From contig JALHMQ010000002.1 in NCBI GenBank assembly GCA_022843955.1, positions 335,997 through 399,996 on the forward strand: DNA of 64,000 bases, read 5' to 3'. Made by a program: the position numbers and the translations under genes. This DNA is from Burkholderiaceae bacterium (lineage in GTDB: Bacteria; Pseudomonadota; Gammaproteobacteria; Burkholderiales; Burkholderiaceae_F). Positions 1 to 8,709 of this stretch are shown piece by piece (the stretch's first letter is position 1; every line of letters starts with the position of its first letter). The notes beneath the pieces are model-generated. The model was not told the DNA's origin. It saw only the letters and a program-made list of their open reading frames with translations, and made no database searches.

Positions 1-263
1 GGGCTTTGCCCTCGCACGTGCACCCGACACGGAAAGTTTGGAGTTACGAGCGGCGCGCCAGCGCGCCGTACGGCAGATCAGATGCCTTCGCTTCGGAGCG
101 GCCGGGCGCTGCGGCATGGGGTTGGACGTGTTGGGTGTACGCGAGGGCTTTGCCCTCGCACGTGCACCCGACACGGAAAGTTTGGAGTTACGAGCGGCGC
201 GCCAGCGCGCCGTACGGCAGATCAGATGCCTTCGCTTCGGAGCGGCCGGGCGCTGCGGCATGG
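1..263. repeat. Perfect 119 bp direct repeat, 144 bp period
   Basis: Bases 1-119 and 145-263 are identical over 119 bp, separated by a 25 bp spacer. The first copy begins at the window edge, so the array may continue upstream. Each copy holds several palindromes: the 3-prime half of hairpin A (1-23, whole in the second unit at 135-167), a CG-rich stem around 51-69, and hairpin B (ATGCC/GGCAT arms, 226-261 in the second copy). All six frames stay open only because of base composition; no coding signal is seen. The repeat lies directly upstream of chpA and its tail reaches into the chpA leader, so it probably carries or insulates the chpA promoter. Confidence 0.95.
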
Positions 264-293
264 ATGAAGAGCAACGAGCCGCGCTGTGCGCGG
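135..293 (+). repeat. Palindromic intergenic element, copy 1 (modules A, B, C)
   Basis: Hairpin A (135-167) has arms GTGTACGCGA and TCGCACGTGCAC around a tip GGGC-TTT-GCCC. Hairpin B (226-261) carries the core CTTCGGAGCGGCCGGGCG. Hairpin C (279-293) is CCGCGC-TGT-GCGCGG preceded by GCAACGAGC. The same modules recur at 25691-25735, 26031-26079 (inverted) and 29502-29619 with compensating base changes, so this is a dispersed element family and not a local duplication only. What is seen is the structure; whether it acts as DNA or RNA is unknown. Confidence 0.8.
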
Positions 294-339
294 CGAACAG
301 CCGCGCGAGAGCAGCGGCAGTAATCGGCAGAGGCCAGTC

Positions 340-3300
340 ATGCCAGAGACCAACAATCCGACCGAAATGATGGGCGCCTCGCAGGACATCGCGCCGCTGG
401 CCTGGGTGATCGACGAAATCCGCGGCTCGCTCGCGCAGGCGGTCCAGGGCGTCCAGAAGTTCGTTGCCAGCAAGCAGGACACCGATGCGCTGCGCGACGC
501 GCGCAACCAGGTGCACCAGGCCAACGGCGCACTCCAGCTGCTCGACCTGCGCGGCGTGGCCCTGCTCACCGAAGCGATCGAAGCGCTGCTGCGCCGCTGG
601 GAGTCGGAACCCAAGGACTGCCTGCCGGCCGCGGTGCGTACGGTCGAGAACGCCGTCAGTGCGGTAACTGCCTACCTCGACGGCCTGCTGTCGGGGCGCC
701 CGAACCAGCCGATTCGCCTGTACCCCTACTACCGCGACGTGCTCACGCTGAACCGTGCGGCGCGCGTGCATCCGGCCGACCTCGTGTTCGCCGACCTGTC
801 GCGCCGACCGGCCTTCCACCAGATCGAGGTGCGGCCGCTCACCGCCGACCAGCTGCGCGTCCGTCGCGCACGGTTCGAGGAGGGCCTGCTCGGCTTCCTG
901 CGCGACGCCGAAGACCCGAAGGCGCGCCGCGTGATGCGCGATGCGCTGATGGATCTCGAACGCCTGCCGCAGCGCGGCCTGGCGCGCAGCTTCTGGTGGA
1001 TCGTGCGCGGTCTGCTCGATGCGCTCGAGGCCGGCCAGGTGCAGGTCGACGTCGACCTGAAGCGGGTGCTGGCACGCCTGAACCTGCAGTTGCGCCGCCT
1101 GATCGAAGGCGGCTCCGCGGTGGCCGAGCGCCTGATGACCGACGCGCTGTACTACGTCGGTCGCGCCGGCGACAGCGTGCCACGCGTGGCCGAGGCCAAG
1201 CGCCTGTACGGGCTGGAAGCGCTGATCCCGCCCGACTTTGAACGCGCCACCCTCACCTCGGTCGACAACGAGGCGCTGCGCGGACTGCGCGATGCGCTGT
1301 CGGGTGCCAAGTCGGTGTGGGGCCAACTCGTCAGCGGCAACAGCGCCGACGCGCCCAAGTTCACGCACGAGATCGCAATGGCGGTCACCGCCGCGCAGCG
1401 TCTGGACGTCGCCCCGCTGGCGCTGGTGCTGCAGGCGATCGCCGATGCCACCGCCGCTGCCCCGGCCGCCGCCGCGATGCGCGAGGCGGTGGGCCTGGAG
1501 GTCGCCTCGGCGCTGCTGTTCATCGACCTCGGCGTCGATGACTTGCCGCATGTCGATCCCGAGTTCACTGCCCGTGCGCAGACCGTGACGCAACGCCTGG
1601 CCGCCGCCAGCGCCGGCCGCGACCTCACCGATGGCGCGCCGTGGATGAGCGAGCTGGCGCGCCGCGCGCAGGACCGCATGACCATGGGCTCGGTGGTCAC
1701 CGAGACCCAGACCACGCTGCGCGAGATCGAGCAGCGCCTGGACCGCTTCTTCCGCAACCCGGCCGAACGCGGCGAACTGCTCGGCACCGTGCCGCTGTTC
1801 GACCAGGTGTGCGGCGTGCTGTCGGTGCTCGGCCACGACGAGCCGGTCGCCGCGCTGCGCAACGTACAGCAGTCGGTGAAGGCCTACGCCGACCCGGCAG
1901 TGACCGCGCGGCCCGACGATTTCCAGCGCATTGCGCAGAACCTGGGCGCAATCGGCTTCTTCGTCGAGACGCTGTCGCAGGACGTCGAGCAGCCGCGCAG
2001 CATGTTCCATTACGACCCGGGCAGCGGCATGTTCTCGGCCGATCTCGGCCAGGGTCCGGCCGTCGAGTCGATCGACGCCGCCGACAGCAGCACCGACTGG
2101 GTGCCGCAGGAGCAGCAGGCCGCCCCGGTGGCGGCGCCGGTGAGTGCCGTGAACGTCGAGGCCGCCGCCGAGCAGCACCAGAAAGACGCCTACGCACTGG
2201 CGCAGCGCCTGGTGGCCGCGCCGCTCGACAACGCCGCGCTGCAGTTGCTCGCGCGGCTGCTGCCGCAGCTGACCGCCGAAGCCGACCTGCTCGATCAGCC
2301 CCTGCTCAAGGAGCGCATCGTGCAGGCGGGCGCCTTGGTGAACAGGCTGCGCGAAGACCGTCAGGTCGAAGACGCGCAGTCGATCGCCGATCTCTTCGCG
2401 CCCGCCCCGGCCGCTGCGGTGGAACTGTCTGCACCGCTGCCCGACTCGCAGGCCGCCGCCGACCGCGAACTGCTCGACATCTTCGTCGAGGAGGCCAACG
2501 AGGTGCTCGACAGCCTCGGCGAGCAACTCGCCCTGCTGCGCGATGCGCGCAGCGACCAGACTGCGCTCACCACGGTGCGGCGCGCCTTCCACACGCTCAA
2601 GGGTTCGAGCCGGATGGTCGGCCTCAAGCAGTTCGGCGAAGGCGCGTGGGGCGTGGAGCAGTGCTTCAACCTGTGGTTGGCGCAGGAGCGCCCCGCCAGC
2701 AACGACCTGATCGACCTGGCCGACGCCATCTCCACCGAGATGCGCACCTGGATCAGGCTGCTCTCCAACAACCCGCGCACCGAACTGGAGGTTGCGCCCT
2801 GGGTGCAGGCCGCGCAGCGGGTGCGGGAAGGCGGCATCTTCGAATTGACCGGCCGCGCCGCGCCGGCGGCCGGAGCGGCAACCCCAAAGTTCTCCGGCAG
2901 CGCGGCCCCTGAGGCGCCGACCGCGCTGCCCGACACCGGCGGCGCACGCATGATCGGCGGGGTTGGCAGGGCGGTGGCCGCCGCGCCGACCGACGAGTTC
3001 GTCATTCCGCCGGCGCCCGAGGCACCGGCCGCAGCGGCCCCGCGCGCGGCCGACAGCGAGCTGGCCCAAGACTTCGACCAAGGCAGCGAGGACTCGCTGC
3101 GCGACGACGTCAAGCGCATCGGGCCGATCGAGGTCAGCCGCGGTCTGTACTCGGTGTTCCTCAACGAGGCCGACGAGGCGATCCGCCTGCTGGTGCAAGA
3201 CATTGCCGAGTGGCGCTTCGAGCCCACCCGCGCCGTCAACAGCGGCACCGTACGGCGCGCCCATTCACTGGCCGGCATCAGCGGCACGGTGGGCCTGACC

Positions 3301-6300
3301 CCGGTGTGGGAGATCGCCGATCCGCTGGACGATGCCATGCATGCGCTGCAGCGCGTGCAGCCCGACGGCCAGGAAGAGGTGCTGACGCCGGCGCAGTTCG
3401 ACATGCTCGACGTCGTGCTCGAACGCGTGCGCGGCATGCTCCATCAGTTTGCCGCCGGCATCTATCCGGACCACGCGCCGCACGAGGCGCAGCAGGTGCG
3501 CACGCTGGTGGCGCAGATCAACGCCCAGCATGCGGCGCACTTCGAGGCGCTGGCCTCCGCCAAGCTCGAAGCGGTGACCGTCCCCGTGCCGACCCCCGAC
3601 CCGGTGGCGTCGCTCGATCTCGGCGGCATCGCTCATGCGCCGATCGCTCAGGCGCCGATCAATGAAGCGATGATCGATGAAGCACTGATCGACGAGCTGC
3701 TCGCCGCCGACACGCTGCCCGACGAGACGCTGGTCGCTGCCGCGCCGCCCGCCGACGACACGTTCGACTCCCCCGCCGGCCTCGACGAGCCCGCACTCTC
3801 GCCCACGCTTTTGCCCGTCTGGCAGCCGCTGGCGGCCGATGTGCCAGCCGATTTGTCGCGTTCCGCTGTGACGCTGATGGATGCGCCGCCGGCCGACTTG
3901 ACGATCGATGCGCCCGGTGCCCACGCACCGCAAGCCGACCTGTCGCCGCCCAAGATGCCGTTCGACATCACGTTCGACATCTCGCTCGACCTGCCGGACC
4001 AGCCCGGCGACGCCGTCGTGCCGACCGAAGCCACGGTCGACACGCCGAGCCACGACACCACCGCGCTGCCGCTCGACATTCCGCTCGACATCTCGCTCGA
4101 CGCTGCGCCGCTCGCGCCACTTGGCTCGTCGCTGGCTTCGCCACCTGATCTGCCGCCTGACCTGCCCACTGATCTGCCGCCCGACTCGCGCACTGACCTG
4201 GGCGCCGAGACACCGGCCGCGGTGGTGATGCCGTTCGATGCCTCCGCCAACGACGAGCAGGTCAGCGCACCCGCCCTGTCCGCCAGCGCCGAAGTGGACC
4301 AGGACTACGACCCCGCCGCGGTGCTCGACGCCCTGCTCTCGCGCACGCCGGTCGTCTCCCCCGCCGCCAGCACGCCGACCAGCACGCCCGAGACGCTGCC
4401 CGACGAGCCCGACCACGCCGCAGCGGTCAGCACCGTCCGCGACGAACTCGATGCCGACCTGCTGCCGGTGTTCGTCACCGAGGCCGCCGACCTGATGCCG
4501 GCCATCGCCGGCAACCTGCGCGCACTCAACGACAACCCCAACGACCGCGACATGGCGCGCAGCCTGATGCGCCAGCTGCACACGCTCAAGGGCAGCGCGC
4601 GCATGGCCGGTGCAATGCGGCTGGGCGAACTCGTGCACGACATGGAAACTCGCATCGAGTCGGCGATGCAGCTGACCAGCGTGCCGAATGTCATCGTCGA
4701 CGACCTGCACGGCCAGTACGACCGTGCACTGCAGCTGTACGACGAGTTGCACGCACCCACCGCCCCGGCATCCGCCACCACCGATGGCTCTTTGCCATCG
4801 GTGTCGCCCATGAGCGAGCCGGGCAGTGCCGAGGTGATCGACCTGGCCGTGGCGCGCGACGAGCGCAGCGCCGGCGTGCCGGCAGCACCGACCACGCCAG
4901 CGGGCACGCTCGCAGGCGCGGCGGCGCAGGCACAGGCCGCGCAGCCCGCCAGCTTCATCCGCGTGCGCGCCGACGTGCTCGACAAGCTGGTCGACCAGGC
5001 CGGTGAGGTGTCGATCGCCCGCGCCAAGCTCGAAAACGAGATGGGCCTGATCAAGGGTGGCCTGACCGACCTGACGGAGAACGTGGCGCGTTTGCGTTCG
5101 CAGCTGCGCGAGGTGGAGATCCAGGCCGAAGCGCAGATTGCCGCCCGTGCCGACCGCCTCGATCGTGAGTCAGACACCTTTGATCCGCTCGAGTACGACC
5201 GCTACACCCGGCTGCAGGAACTCACCCGCCTGCTCGCCGAGTCGGTCGAAGACGTGGCCATGGTGCAGGCCGGCATGCTCAAGGGCCTGCAACTGGCCGA
5301 CACCGATCTCACCGCGCAGTCGCGCCTGACGCGCGAACTGCAGCAGCAGTTGATGCGCGTGCGGCTGGTGCCGTTTGCCAACATCAGCGAGCGGCTGTAT
5401 CGCGTGGCGCGCCAGACTGCCAAGGAACTGGACAAGCGCGTGACGCTGGAGATCCGCGGAGGAAATGCCGAGATCGACCGCGGCGTGCTGGAACGCATGG
5501 GCGGCCCGTTCGAGCACCTGGTGCGCAACGCCATCGTGCACGGGCTGGAGACGCCGGCCGTGCGCCGCGCCGCCGGCAAGGGCGAGACCGGCGAGCTGGC
5601 GATCGAGGTGCGGCAAGAAGGCAACGAGATCGTGGTCGTCGTGGCCGACGACGGCACCGGTCTGAATCTGCCGCGCATTCGCGAACGCGCGGTGGAAAAG
5701 GGCCTGCTCGCCTACGACCAGCCCGCCACCGACCGCGAGCTGATGGACCTGGTGTTCGCGCCCGGCTTCTCCACCGCCACCGAGGTCACCGAACTGGCCG
5801 GCCGCGGCGTCGGCATGGACGTGGTGCGCTCCGAGCTTTCATCGTTCGGCGGCCGCGTCACCGTGGCCACCGAAGGCGGCCGCTTCACGCGCTTCACCCT
5901 GTACCTGCCGCTCACGCTCGCCGTGACCCAGGTGGTGCTGGCGCGCGTGGGCCTGCGCCGCTACGCCATTCCAGCCGGCATGGTGGAGCAGGTGCGCCGC
6001 TTCAAGCCCGCGCCGCTGCTCAACTCGCTGCTGCAGGGCGAGCTGGAAATGGCGCCGGTCGGCAACGTGGTGCTGCGCCCGCTTGGCCAGCTGCTCGGCG
6101 AGGAAGTCGTGCTGCACCAGGGCAAGCAGGCGCCAGTCGTGCTGCTGCGCTCCGGCGAAGACCGCCTGGCCGTGTATGCGGAAGACCTGTCGTCCAGCCA
6201 GGAGGTGGTGGTCAAGAGCGTGGGGCCGCAGGTTTCGCGCCTGGCCGGCATTCTCGGCGCCACCATCCTCGGCAACGGCGAGATCGTGCTGATCATCAAC

Positions 6301-6816
6301 CCGGTCCAGCTGATCGCGCGCTCGCCCGAGCCGTGGCAGCCCGCAGGCGTTGAAGCGCCCTCGGCCGAACCCGCCACCGCCGTGCAGGCCCGCCGTGAGC
6401 AGGAAAAGCAGGCGCAGGCCAACACGGGCGAGACGCGCGGCCTGATCATGGTGGTCGACGACTCGCTCACCGTGCGCCGCGTGACCCAGCGCCTGCTGGA
6501 GCGCAACGGCTACGACGTGCTGCTCGCCAAGGACGGTGTCGACGCGCTGCGGCAGCTGCAGGACGCCACGCCCGACGTGATGCTGGTGGACATCGAGATG
6601 CCGCGCATGGACGGCTTCGACCTCACGCGCAACGTGCGCTCCAGTTCCGCTACCAAGCACATCCCGGTCATGATGATCACCTCACGCACCGCCGAGAAGC
6701 ACCGAGCGGTGGCGCTGCAGGTCGGCGTCAACGAATACCTGGGCAAGCCGTACCAGGAAGACGAACTGCTGGCGCTGATCAAGCGCTACATGGCCGAGCG
6801 CAGCAGCGTCAACTGA
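340..6816 (+). CDS. chpA: ChpA-type hybrid sensor histidine kinase/response regulator (twitching motility Pil-Chp system)
   Basis: A 2158-residue CheA-like kinase. An N-terminal FimL/ChpA-like helical domain is followed by Hpt-type domains with candidate phosphohistidines at about H751 (FHTLKGSSRM), H975 (RAHSLAGISG) and H1414 (LHTLKGSARM). Next come a Pro/Asp/Leu-rich low-complexity linker (about 1200-1290), a dimerisation helix pair (about 1540-1690), an HATPase with N-box N1730 (VRNAIVHGLE), a CheW-like domain (about 1855-2010) and a C-terminal receiver with D2040/D2041, phosphoacceptor D2084 and K2136. ChpA/PilL proteins phosphorylate PilG/PilH to control type IV pili; a membrane-associated polar complex is expected. 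ATG 340 is chosen over GTG 286 because AGAGG lies just upstream and the family starts near here. pilGHIJ would be expected upstream, outside the window. Confidence 0.93.
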   Translation: MPETNNPTEMMGASQDIAPLAWVIDEIRGSLAQAVQGVQKFVASKQDTDALRDARNQVHQANGALQLLDLRGVALLTEAIEALLRRWESEPKDCLPAAVRTVENAVSAVTAYLDGLLSGRPNQPIRLYPYYRDVLTLNRAARVHPADLVFADLSRRPAFHQIEVRPLTADQLRVRRARFEEGLLGFLRDAEDPKARRVMRDALMDLERLPQRGLARSFWWIVRGLLDALEAGQVQVDVDLKRVLARLNLQLRRLIEGGSAVAERLMTDALYYVGRAGDSVPRVAEAKRLYGLEALIPPDFERATLTSVDNEALRGLRDALSGAKSVWGQLVSGNSADAPKFTHEIAMAVTAAQRLDVAPLALVLQAIADATAAAPAAAAMREAVGLEVASALLFIDLGVDDLPHVDPEFTARAQTVTQRLAAASAGRDLTDGAPWMSELARRAQDRMTMGSVVTETQTTLREIEQRLDRFFRNPAERGELLGTVPLFDQVCGVLSVLGHDEPVAALRNVQQSVKAYADPAVTARPDDFQRIAQNLGAIGFFVETLSQDVEQPRSMFHYDPGSGMFSADLGQGPAVESIDAADSSTDWVPQEQQAAPVAAPVSAVNVEAAAEQHQKDAYALAQRLVAAPLDNAALQLLARLLPQLTAEADLLDQPLLKERIVQAGALVNRLREDRQVEDAQSIADLFAPAPAAAVELSAPLPDSQAAADRELLDIFVEEANEVLDSLGEQLALLRDARSDQTALTTVRRAFHTLKGSSRMVGLKQFGEGAWGVEQCFNLWLAQERPASNDLIDLADAISTEMRTWIRLLSNNPRTELEVAPWVQAAQRVREGGIFELTGRAAPAAGAATPKFSGSAAPEAPTALPDTGGARMIGGVGRAVAAAPTDEFVIPPAPEAPAAAAPRAADSELAQDFDQGSEDSLRDDVKRIGPIEVSRGLYSVFLNEADEAIRLLVQDIAEWRFEPTRAVNSGTVRRAHSLAGISGTVGLTPVWEIADPLDDAMHALQRVQPDGQEEVLTPAQFDMLDVVLERVRGMLHQFAAGIYPDHAPHEAQQVRTLVAQINAQHAAHFEALASAKLEAVTVPVPTPDPVASLDLGGIAHAPIAQAPINEAMIDEALIDELLAADTLPDETLVAAAPPADDTFDSPAGLDEPALSPTLLPVWQPLAADVPADLSRSAVTLMDAPPADLTIDAPGAHAPQADLSPPKMPFDITFDISLDLPDQPGDAVVPTEATVDTPSHDTTALPLDIPLDISLDAAPLAPLGSSLASPPDLPPDLPTDLPPDSRTDLGAETPAAVVMPFDASANDEQVSAPALSASAEVDQDYDPAAVLDALLSRTPVVSPAASTPTSTPETLPDEPDHAAAVSTVRDELDADLLPVFVTEAADLMPAIAGNLRALNDNPNDRDMARSLMRQLHTLKGSARMAGAMRLGELVHDMETRIESAMQLTSVPNVIVDDLHGQYDRALQLYDELHAPTAPASATTDGSLPSVSPMSEPGSAEVIDLAVARDERSAGVPAAPTTPAGTLAGAAAQAQAAQPASFIRVRADVLDKLVDQAGEVSIARAKLENEMGLIKGGLTDLTENVARLRSQLREVEIQAEAQIAARADRLDRESDTFDPLEYDRYTRLQELTRLLAESVEDVAMVQAGMLKGLQLADTDLTAQSRLTRELQQQLMRVRLVPFANISERLYRVARQTAKELDKRVTLEIRGGNAEIDRGVLERMGGPFEHLVRNAIVHGLETPAVRRAAGKGETGELAIEVRQEGNEIVVVVADDGTGLNLPRIRERAVEKGLLAYDQPATDRELMDLVFAPGFSTATEVTELAGRGVGMDVVRSELSSFGGRVTVATEGGRFTRFTLYLPLTLAVTQVVLARVGLRRYAIPAGMVEQVRRFKPAPLLNSLLQGELEMAPVGNVVLRPLGQLLGEEVVLHQGKQAPVVLLRSGEDRLAVYAEDLSSSQEVVVKSVGPQVSRLAGILGATILGNGEIVLIINPVQLIARSPEPWQPAGVEAPSAEPATAVQARREQEKQAQANTGETRGLIMVVDDSLTVRRVTQRLLERNGYDVLLAKDGVDALRQLQDATPDVMLVDIEMPRMDGFDLTRNVRSSSATKHIPVMMITSRTAEKHRAVALQVGVNEYLGKPYQEDELLALIKRYMAERSSVN

Positions 6817-6849
6817 TGGCGGGCCGGTGGCGCTGCCGCCGGTTCCTCT

Positions 6850-6878
6850 TGCTCGCAAACCGTCTCGGCTTGCGAGCA
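6850..6878 (+). terminator. Stem-loop after chpA
   Basis: TGCTCGCAA and TTGCGAGCA form a perfect 9 bp stem with an 11-base loop, 33 bases after the chpA stop. There is no T-run, so intrinsic termination is uncertain. The rest of 6879-7084 shows no feature. Confidence 0.35.
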
Positions 6879-7084
6879 CAAGTCAGCACGCCATCCTTGC
6901 CGATGTCCTTGTTGCCTTGACGGCCGACTGCATTCGCGGGTTTGTTAGCAACCTGGGCGTAGTCACCATCTGTTGGAATCTCGCGAGCAAACAACGCACT
7001 GCACGACCTGACGCGAACCTTGTCAACTGACCGCTCGCCCTGTTGAACGTCAGGCGGCACAACTCCGCCATTCGGACCACGCCT

Positions 7085-7807
7085 ATGCCGATAACCGAAT
7101 CAACCGACGCCGAGTTCGCCACGCGACAGCGCTACGCGCGTTCGGCGGGAGCCATGTACCTGCTGACGATGGTGACGGCGCTGTTCGGCGAAGGCTACGT
7201 TCGCGGCTCCCTTCTTGTCAGTGAAAGCGCCGCCGAGACTTCACGCAACCTCATCGAGTCGAATCAGCTCTTTCGCGTCGGGTTGGCCACCGATCTGCTC
7301 ACCTTCTCAGGGGTCGTGGTGCTGGTGTGGGCGCTGTATCAGTTGCTCCAGCCGGTTGATCGTCGGCTTGCAGCGCTCGCCGTGTTCTTTCGTCTGGTCG
7401 AGCTCGGGGTGCACTTTTCCGCCGTGGCGTTCGGCGTTGCAGCGCTGTCGTTGCTGGCCGGCGGTGAGTATGTCCGCGGCTTCAATGAGGCGCAGTTAAA
7501 TGGGCTGGTGGGTCTCGCGCTGCGGGCTCAGGGAGCAGGACTGAGTCTCGGCTTCATCCCGTTGGGGCTGGGGTCGGCGGTGTTCGCGGTGCTGCTGTTC
7601 CGTTCACGCCTTGTGCCGCGCGGCCTTGCGGCCTGGGGCATCGTGGCGTCGTTGCTGCTGGCGTTCTATTCCTTCGGCATCGTGCTCTCGCCGGCGACCA
7701 CCGACTACTTCTACGTGGCCATGCTGCCGATGTTCGTCTATGAAGTCGGCCTGGGCCTGTGGCTGCTGATCAAAGGCGTCGATCTCCCGACCCAGCGTGG
7801 AGCCTAG
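7085..7807 (+). CDS. DUF4386 family membrane protein
   Basis: A 240-residue protein with about six hydrophobic segments (near residues 20-40, 65-90, 98-125, 145-175, 185-205 and 210-232), matching the layout of DUF4386 integral membrane proteins, whose function is not established. ATG 7085 is preferred to the in-frame TTG at 7043 because family members begin a short stretch before the first membrane segment; no strong Shine-Dalgarno is visible for either. It stands alone between chpA and a broken kinase gene. Nothing in the context points to a role in motility. Confidence 0.75.
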   Translation: MPITESTDAEFATRQRYARSAGAMYLLTMVTALFGEGYVRGSLLVSESAAETSRNLIESNQLFRVGLATDLLTFSGVVVLVWALYQLLQPVDRRLAALAVFFRLVELGVHFSAVAFGVAALSLLAGGEYVRGFNEAQLNGLVGLALRAQGAGLSLGFIPLGLGSAVFAVLLFRSRLVPRGLAAWGIVASLLLAFYSFGIVLSPATTDYFYVAMLPMFVYEVGLGLWLLIKGVDLPTQRGA

Positions 7808-7900
7808 GACTCCCCCACGCGGAGCACGCGGCCGACCGGAGGCGACAGGGGCTGGTGTTCTGCTCGCCGGCGCCGGACCCTGTTGGCCTGCCGTCTGATC

Positions 7901-8475
7901 ATGAGACTCGCCCTCCTCGGCAACTCCGGCTCCGGCAAGTCCACGTTGGCGCGCTGGGCGGCGGGGCGCATGCACGCGCCCTGCCTTGATCTGGACACGG
8001 TGGCTTGGGAGCCGGGGCAGATCGCAGTTGCGCGCCCGGCTGCGGCGGCGCAGACCGACGTGGCCGCCTTCTGCAAGCGCACGGGGATTGGGTGATCGAA
8101 GGGTGCTACGCGTCGCTGATTGCGGCGGCCCTGCCCTTCGGTCCCCGCTTGGTGCTCCTCAACCCGGGACGCGAGCAATGTCTGGCCAACTGCCGCGCGC
8201 GACCATGGGAGCCTCACAAGTACGCCTCCCGTGAAGCGCAGGACGAGAAGCTGGCGTTCCTGCTCGGCTGGGTCGGCGAGTACTACACGCGCAACGTGCG
8301 CTCCAGTTCCGCCACCAAGCACATCCCGGTCATGATGATCACCTCACGCACCGCCGAGAAGCACCGCGCGGTGGCGCTGCAGGTGGGCGTCAACGAATAC
8401 CTGGGCAAGCCGTATCAGGAGGACGAGCTGCCGGGACTGATTCGCCGCTATATTGCTGCGCGCGCCGAAGCCTAG
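7901..8475 (+). pseudogene. Broken P-loop nucleotide kinase gene fused to a copy of the chpA receiver end
   Basis: The start (ATG 7901) encodes MRLALLGNSGSGKSTLARW, a Walker A motif of the small adenylate/shikimate-kinase-like family. The frame runs into TGA at 8093-8095. The family sequence continues (WVIEGCYASL, then LVLLNPGREQC and ARPWEPHKYAS) in the -1 frame, so one base was lost at about 8070-8090. At 8286 the kinase sequence (ending EYYTR) stops and the reading continues in frame into a copy of the chpA receiver C-terminus (matching 6624-6800), ending at TAG 8475. The first 128 bases of the copied part differ from chpA at three positions; the last 45 differ more. The kinase C-terminus is missing, so a working enzyme is unlikely. 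Confidence 0.8.
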
Positions 8476-8709
8476 GTCCGCTGCAGCGGCCGGCCTTGCG
8501 GTCGACGCGCCGCCGACCTGCGATCGCGAGGACCGCGTGGTGCCAGCGAGTCGGCATCCGCCGTTGTGCCGACCCAGCGCCGTGAGCGTGAGAGGTCACA
8601 AATTGCGCTGCATTCGTCCCGCTCGGCGTGCGATCGGTGCAGTGCTCGGCTGACAACATCGATCCATCCTGTGAAGCGGGCCTGAAACCCGATGTGAGAG
8701 GAGGCAAGC

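Noticed and set aside
1-263. CRISPR-like array
   Set aside because: Repeat copies are 119 bp with one 25 bp spacer and internal hairpins; no repeat-spacer regularity and no cas genes.
3265-4752. 495-codon open frame antisense to chpA
   Set aside because: Composition is dominated by Arg/Gly/Val from the antisense of the repetitive linker; no ribosome site.
8005-8475. Independent receiver-domain gene
   Set aside because: The frame begins inside the broken kinase and has only the second half of a receiver; better described as part of a pseudogene fusion.
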